A stretch of 64,000 nt of DNA, taken from PALSA-610 sp038213435. Its GTDB lineage: Bacteria; Actinomycetota; Acidimicrobiia; IMCC26256; PALSA-610. A model generated the notes under the pieces. That model was given only the letters and a program-made list of their open reading frames with translations. It ran no database searches and was not told the origin of the DNA. The translations under genes were made by a program, and so were the position numbers. The DNA is taken from assembly GCA_038213435.1 (NCBI GenBank), contig JBBQTI010000014.1, forward strand, positions 18,711 through 82,710, in the 5' to 3' direction. Below are positions 60,160 through 64,000 of the stretch, one piece after another (the first letter of the stretch is position 1; each line of letters starts with the position of its first letter).

Positions 60160-61657
60160 GGTCCGGGGCCTCACGGTGCGCTTCGGCGGGCTCAACGCGG
60201 TCAGCGAGGTCGACCTCGACGTCGAGGCCGGCTGCATCACGGGGCTCATCGGCCCGAACGGCGCGGGCAAGACGACGACCTTCAACGCGATCACCGGGCT
60301 GCTCGAGCCGGCCGCGGGAACGCTGGTGCTCGACCAATCCGACATCACCCATGATCCACCGCGTCGTCGAGCTCGCCGCGGTATCGCACGCACGTTTCAG
60401 CGACTCGAGCTGTTCGGGACCCTCACCGCGCGCAACAACATCGTCGTCGCAGCCGAAATACGCGGGCGATGGGCTCGGGACCCCGACGCCGACCCGGGGA
60501 GTGAGGCCGACGCCATCGTGGAACGCGTCGGGCTGCGCGACGTTGCCGACGAACGCGCCGACGCGTTGCCGACCGGATTGGCTCGCCTCTGCGAGCTCGG
60601 TCGCGCGCTCGCGACCCGGCCTCGGCTGCTGCTGCTCGACGAGCCCGCGTCGGGGCTCAGCGACCGCGAGACCGAGAACTTCGCCGCGCTCTTGCTGGCG
60701 TTGGCGAACGAAGGGATGGCGATCCTGCTCGTGGAGCACGATGTCGCGCTGGTGATGGAGGTGTGCGCGTCGGTCCACGTGCTCGATTACGGCTCGTTAC
60801 TGGCAGTGGGCACGCCGAGCCAGATCCAACGTGACCCGGCTGTGCTCGCGGCGTATCTCGGAAGTCCCGACGGTGAGGCCGACGGCGCGCCGGTTCCGTC
60901 GCAAACGTCACGAGCCCGCGTAGCAGAACGGGCGGAACCGGTGCACCAACCCGACCCGCCGATGCTCGAGCTTCGTAACCTCACGGCCGCGTACGGCCGT
61001 ATCGAGGTACTGCACGGCATCGACCTCACCGTGCCGCGCGGCAATGTCGTCGCGCTGCTCGGGCCGAACGGCGCCGGGAAAACGACGACGCTCAAGGTCG
61101 CGAGCGGACAGATGGCACCAAGTGGCGGCTGCATCCACATCGCGGGCCGCCACGTCAACGGTGCTTCCGCCGATGCGCTCCCTCGCATCGGGTTGTGCAC
61201 CATCCCCGAAGGGCGGGGCGTGTTCCCGAACCTCACGGTCCGCGAGAACCTCATCATGGCGACCTACGCCGGCGTGTCGCAGGCCGATGTCGAAGAACGC
61301 GCCTACGCACGGTTCCCAAAGTTGAGGGAGCGTCGCACTCAGCTCGCGGGCACCATGTCGGGTGGTGAGCAGCAGATGCTCGCCATGGCTCGGGCGGTTG
61401 CAACCGAGCCGGCGGTGCTGCTGCTCGACGAGCTGTCGATGGGCCTGGCACCGTTGATCGTCGCGGAGTTGTACGCGCTGGTGGCCCAGATCGCGGAAGC
61501 GGGCATCTCGATCCTCGTGGTCGAGCAGTTCGCCCGCACCGTGCTCGACGTGGCCGACCTCGCCGTGGTCATGGTCCAGGGCCGAATCACCAGCCTGGGC
61601 GCGCCCGCAGATATCGAATCGGAGCTGTCGTCGGCCTACATGGGAGCGAGCGTATGA
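60146..61657 (+). CDS. Fused LivG-LivF ABC ATPase
   Basis: 503 aa with two ABC domains. First (LivG-like): Walker A GPNGAGKTTTFNAITG, TFQRLELFGTLTARNN, LLLLDEPASGLS; its signature motif is altered, reading LPTGLARLCELGRAL. Second (LivF-like): GPNGAGKTTTLKVASG, IPEGRGVFPNLTVREN, MSGGEQQMLAMARA, LLLDELSMGLAP. A 35-residue Pro/Ala linker joins them. GTG 60146 with GGAGGG at 60135-60140, overlapping the permease; the frame upstream is not needed. Powers import with the LivHM fusion. Confidence 0.92.
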   Translation: MALLEVRGLTVRFGGLNAVSEVDLDVEAGCITGLIGPNGAGKTTTFNAITGLLEPAAGTLVLDQSDITHDPPRRRARRGIARTFQRLELFGTLTARNNIVVAAEIRGRWARDPDADPGSEADAIVERVGLRDVADERADALPTGLARLCELGRALATRPRLLLLDEPASGLSDRETENFAALLLALANEGMAILLVEHDVALVMEVCASVHVLDYGSLLAVGTPSQIQRDPAVLAAYLGSPDGEADGAPVPSQTSRARVAERAEPVHQPDPPMLELRNLTAAYGRIEVLHGIDLTVPRGNVVALLGPNGAGKTTTLKVASGQMAPSGGCIHIAGRHVNGASADALPRIGLCTIPEGRGVFPNLTVRENLIMATYAGVSQADVEERAYARFPKLRERRTQLAGTMSGGEQQMLAMARAVATEPAVLLLDELSMGLAPLIVAELYALVAQIAEAGISILVVEQFARTVLDVADLAVVMVQGRITSLGAPADIESELSSAYMGASV

Positions 61658-62139
61658 GTGATCACCCACCGTCAGAGACCGAACGCGTCCTCCCGTCGTC
61701 CGCTGCTTTGGAGACGAACAGCGCGTCGAGCCGGGTCGAACAGTTCGTCGTCGGCGTCCAGGAGCTGCGGATCGCGAACGACGCAGATCGGCTCGAGCGT
61801 CGGCTCTTCTGGGCCGGGATCGCGCTGCCGATCATCGGTGTAATCGTCATCTGGCTCGGGTGGTGGGGCGCATCCGGCACCAAGTACGTCTACCAGGAGA
61901 TCCCCTACGTCGTCTCCGGCGGGATCTTCGGGGTCGCTCTCGTCCTCATCGGTGCCGCGCTGTTGGCCCGCTACTCGGTGACACGCTTGCTGCGATTCTG
62001 GCTGGCGCGGGTCGTCGCCGACTCGCAACTTCAGACCGATCGGCTCGTCGAAGCAATCGAGCGCCTCGTCCAGGCCACGATCAACGGCCGGCTCGACAGC
62101 GACCCCAACGCCCCTCCCAGCCGCGTGGGCAACGATTAG
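61654..62139 (+). CDS. Two-helix membrane protein of the transporter operon
   Basis: 161 aa. N-terminal soluble helix (SSRVEQFVVGVQELRIANDADRLERR), two membrane segments (FWAGIALPIIGVIVIWLGWW and IPYVVSGGIFGVALVLIGAALLA), and a C-terminal amphipathic helix. ATGA overlap with the ATPase fusion, so translated with the transporter. No family recognised; a regulator or accessory subunit is a guess. Confidence 0.72.
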   Translation: MSDHPPSETERVLPSSAALETNSASSRVEQFVVGVQELRIANDADRLERRLFWAGIALPIIGVIVIWLGWWGASGTKYVYQEIPYVVSGGIFGVALVLIGAALLARYSVTRLLRFWLARVVADSQLQTDRLVEAIERLVQATINGRLDSDPNAPPSRVGND

Positions 62140-62148
62140 CGCACGGCA

Positions 62149-62445
62149 TCAACTGCTCCGGATGCGCCGGTTCGAGGCCCGTTCCGCGAGACGATGGCGA
62201 CGGCGCCGGCGCCAAAGCAGCCCGACGACCTCGTCGAGCACGACACCCGCGAGGGCCGTCCCCAGGATGATCACCACGAGTGGCGAACGCGCATGCCACC
62301 ACAGGAATCGGAATCCCACATGGGAGGTGTTCTGCGCCGCCAAGATGATCACCGCGAGGCCAAAGACGACGCCGATGATCAAACCGGCGCTCACCCCGGT
62401 GCCCGTTGGAACCCGCTCTGGTTCGTGCTCGGACGCATCATCCAC
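62149..62445 (-). CDS. LapA-like (DUF1049) small membrane protein
   Basis: 98 aa. Two membrane helices (SAGLIIGVVFGLAVIILAAQNT, then PLVVIILGTALAGVVLDEVV) around the LapA motif QNTSHVGFRFLWWHA, then a basic tail RRRRRHRLAE. LapA proteins take part in envelope assembly in other bacteria. Convergent with the previous gene. Confidence 0.8.
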   Translation of the reverse strand: MDDASEHEPERVPTGTGVSAGLIIGVVFGLAVIILAAQNTSHVGFRFLWWHARSPLVVIILGTALAGVVLDEVVGLLWRRRRRHRLAERASNRRIRSS

Positions 62446-62567
62446 GCTCCAATTGAATCACGAATCGGAGCCGGCGACGACCTGTGCACTTCCGCGAGCG
62501 CATTCTGCTCTCGCGGCACGCGCCCGGAACCCGCTCGGTGCGAGGCGTGCCGCTAGCTTCCTTCGTC

Positions 62568-62828
62568 ATGCCGGACGACGACATCCCCCCGCCGGAGCCC
62601 AAGGAGATCGACAGCCAGAAATGGCTCGAGTGGAAGGACGTGATGGATCGAGCGATCCTGCGCGCTCATCCGCTCGAGGAGTTCGGTCACGTGTATCGGT
62701 GCGACAACTGCCTCTTCTACCTCGATCCTGACGCCGACCTCTCGTACTGCTGGCATCCGAACCTGCGGATCCTCGTGGGCGGCAACTGGTGGTGTCAGTG
62801 GTGGGAGCAGATTCCCTCGGCGGAGTGA
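62568..62828 (+). CDS. Small Cys/Trp-rich hypothetical protein
   Basis: 86 aa. Acidic Pro-rich N-terminus (PDDDIPPPEPKEID), a short helix (WLEWKDVMDRAILRA), and CDNCLFYLDPDADLSYCWH followed by GGNWWCQWWE: four cysteines in a C-x2-C ... C ... C layout suitable for zinc or an Fe-S centre. ATG 62568 gives a compact protein. Not recognised with certainty; a metal-binding role is inferred from the Cys spacing. Confidence 0.65.
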   Translation: MPDDDIPPPEPKEIDSQKWLEWKDVMDRAILRAHPLEEFGHVYRCDNCLFYLDPDADLSYCWHPNLRILVGGNWWCQWWEQIPSAE

Positions 62829-63008
62829 CGAACGCACGCACGACCGCCAGGTTTTCTGCCAGGTAATCTCCAACCCCCGCCCTCGGCCCTCGTCGGGCAT
62901 GGAGAAAACCCTTTGAGCCTGGATCGTGGGCCGGGTCCGGAACGGATTTCGCCGATTTCGGAACGTTTCCGGAGCGGTCGTGGCCGGTGTTGGCCGGTTT
63001 TGGCCGCC

Positions 63009-63389
63009 TCAGGGAAATATCCAGTGCTCTTCGAGCGCGAGGAGGCGTTCTTCAAGCTCGCCGTGTGCGCGGAACTCGGGGCCGGTCTTCAACACGACCT
63101 GCGCGGCCCGTAGTCGCACCTTGCCGTCGCCGTCTTCGAGCGAGTCGTTGAGCACGCCGATCGCCTTCTCATAGAGACCGCCAAGTTGTGCGGCGGCGGC
63201 CCGCGTGAACTCAGCTCGCGCGTCACGGACTCGAGCGGCGAAGTCCGGATCTTCGAGCCGGCGCCGGACCGTGCGCTCGGATACGCCCGCAAACGCGGCC
63301 GCTTGGACCTGGGTCCTGCCTTTCCCGAGGGCCTCCACCAGCAGGTCGTCGCCTTTACCGGCTCGGCTCACGAACTCGCGCCCTTCCAT
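63009..63389 (-). CDS. Phage-type HTH protein (terminase small subunit/phBC6A51-like)
   Basis: 126 aa. Helix-turn-helix RTQVQAAAFAGVSERTVRRRLEDPDFAARVRDARAEF, here split for reading as QVQAAAFAGVSERTVRRRL plus DPDFAARVRDAR, followed by helical repeats and VRLRAAQVVLKTGPEFR. The layout, including 'degree of freedom' after the HTH, matches small proteins annotated phBC6A51-family HTH or terminase small subunit. Suggests a phage-derived region at the right edge. ATG 63389. Confidence 0.7.
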   Translation of the reverse strand: MEGREFVSRAGKGDDLLVEALGKGRTQVQAAAFAGVSERTVRRRLEDPDFAARVRDARAEFTRAAAAQLGGLYEKAIGVLNDSLEDGDGKVRLRAAQVVLKTGPEFRAHGELEERLLALEEHWIFP

Positions 63390-63667
63390 ATTCCACCAAC
63401 CAGAATCACCGGGCACCGCAGACTGGGATCGGCCGACTGCGAGGCGCTGACCTCAACCGTCATCAACCGATCCACGACGAAGCCGTCCAGAGATGGCGGG
63501 TCATCATCGGGTCGTGCCGCGCCTTTCACCTGGACTGCGACCGGAGGTTTCCAACCCGCGCCTGCGCCAGCACACCCGCCGAACTGACCTTGGCGCGTTC
63601 CGCGCGCTGACCGGTCGCCGCCCCGCGCAAGCCGGCGCGCTTCATCGCCAGGATCACCGACCAGCAT
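63368..63667 (-). CDS. Uncertain hypothetical frame upstream of the HTH gene
   Basis: 99 codons from ATG 63667 to 63368, overlapping the HTH gene start by 22 bases. The last 50 residues (VQVKGAARPDDDPPSLDGFVVD, then RLMTVEVSASQ, SLRCPVILVGG) look protein-like and third-position GC is lower than in the rest of the window. No motif recognised and no strong ribosome site. Between 63390 and 63800 I see nothing else convincing on either strand. Confidence 0.3.
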   Translation of the reverse strand: MLVGDPGDEARRLARGGDRSARGTRQGQFGGCAGAGAGWKPPVAVQVKGAARPDDDPPSLDGFVVDRLMTVEVSASQSADPSLRCPVILVGGIWKGASS

Positions 63668-63800
63668 CGGCTGATGATGCGGCACTAGAAGATCACGTCG
63701 ACCGTCATGCGGCGTAACGTAGTCGCCACAGTGCCGAGCGTGAGCTTCTACTCGGTACGAGTTGCCAGAGGCCGGCCGACCAGGAAAGAAGGATTTCAAA

Positions 63801-64000
63801 GTGAGTGACCAACTCCGCCGCCTCCAACGCATCGAACGCCGCCGGCGCGCCACAGCCGCACTAACCCCGATCGTTCACGAGAACTCTGTAGCGGTTTCCG
63901 ATGGAGTTGTGGGCGTGTTGGAGCTCGGTTCTCGGCGGTGCGCACGTCGAGGGCAGCATCGGGTGGGCGGGGAGCGGCTGTCGGGCGGGTTTGGGACGCG
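63801..64000 (+). CDS. Partial hypothetical frame running off the right edge
   Basis: GTG at 63801 preceded by AGGAAAGAAGG (63781-63791) at a good distance. The frame stays open to the end (66 codons). It begins SDQLRRLQRIERRRRA, an Arg-rich helix common in small phage and mobile-element proteins, but the later codons look less coding-like. No family recognised. Confidence 0.35.
   Translation, partial: MSDQLRRLQRIERRRRATAALTPIVHENSVAVSDGVVGVLELGSRRCARRGQHRVGGERLSGGFGT

Noticed and set aside
63186..63587. Plus-strand open frame of 133 codons near the right edge
   Set aside because: Mostly antisense to the HTH gene, no ribosome site, and contains mixed low-complexity sequence.

Overview
The window is 64 kb of very GC-rich DNA packed with short-spaced genes. 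Many genes overlap as ATGA or GTGA, and GTG and TTG starts are common. The gene order argS-lysA-hom-thrC ... rho-rpmE ... prfA-prmC ... rpiB-glyA-wecA-atp operon is the classical actinobacterial order. An F420-type LLM oxidoreductase, a MurA with Asp in place of the catalytic Cys, a long-N-terminus Rho, a class E sortase and a GlpX fructose bisphosphatase fit the same assignment. The class is probably Acidimicrobiia or a relative; this is inference from gene content, not a phylogenetic result.

Layout from the left. 1-8.8 kb holds a truncated Lpd-like flavoprotein, a GalT-like/SRPBCC/F420-LLM operon, two crotonase-fold genes, GNAT-MeaB, a NifU-type scaffold, MurA and a small class III nucleotidyl cyclase. 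8.8-17.4 kb holds an alpha/beta hydrolase with an S9 peptidase, then a probable surface-glycan group: GT4, methyltransferase, alpha/alpha-toroid protein, an unknown protein, a second methyltransferase and a GT87 mannosyltransferase-like protein. 17.1-19.8 kb is an operon of an SDR, an isobutyryl-CoA-mutase-like large subunit and a small protein. GlpX and a decayed IS481-type transposase end follow. The complete F1Fo ATP synthase operon (atpZ-atpI-B-E-F-H-A-G-D-C) runs leftward from a clear promoter at 28.6 kb.

28.6-43.6 kb continues leftward with WecA/TagO-like transferase, GlyA, RpiB, PrmC, PrfA, an LLM oxidoreductase with a ferritin-like di-iron partner (divergent from a TetR regulator), a DUF1385 protein, L31 and Rho. 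Between them on the plus strand are a tandem pair of Fe-S-type RecB/Cas4-like proteins, a thiolase-like protein lacking its nucleophile and a DUF983 protein. 43.9-53.9 kb is the aspartate-family amino-acid region: argS, lysA, an AbiEi-like fragment, hom, thrC, sortase and an SDR. An ApgM-family protein stands where thrB normally is. 54-62.5 kb has a GGDEF cyclase operon, a DinB protein and a branched-chain amino-acid-type ABC transporter reduced to three proteins by two gene fusions, then small membrane proteins. From about 62.9 kb the coding character weakens and a phage-type HTH/terminase-small-subunit-like gene appears, suggesting the edge of a mobile region.

The least explained parts are the paired Fe-S PD-(D/E)XK proteins (31.7-33.2 kb), the di-iron/LLM/TetR unit with back-to-back leaderless promoters (37.5-40.6 kb), the glycan-like cluster (11.2-17.1 kb) and the proposed non-orthologous homoserine kinase (43.9-45.1 kb). 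No rRNA, tRNA or CRISPR array was found. All functional statements come from reading motifs by eye; no database search was possible.
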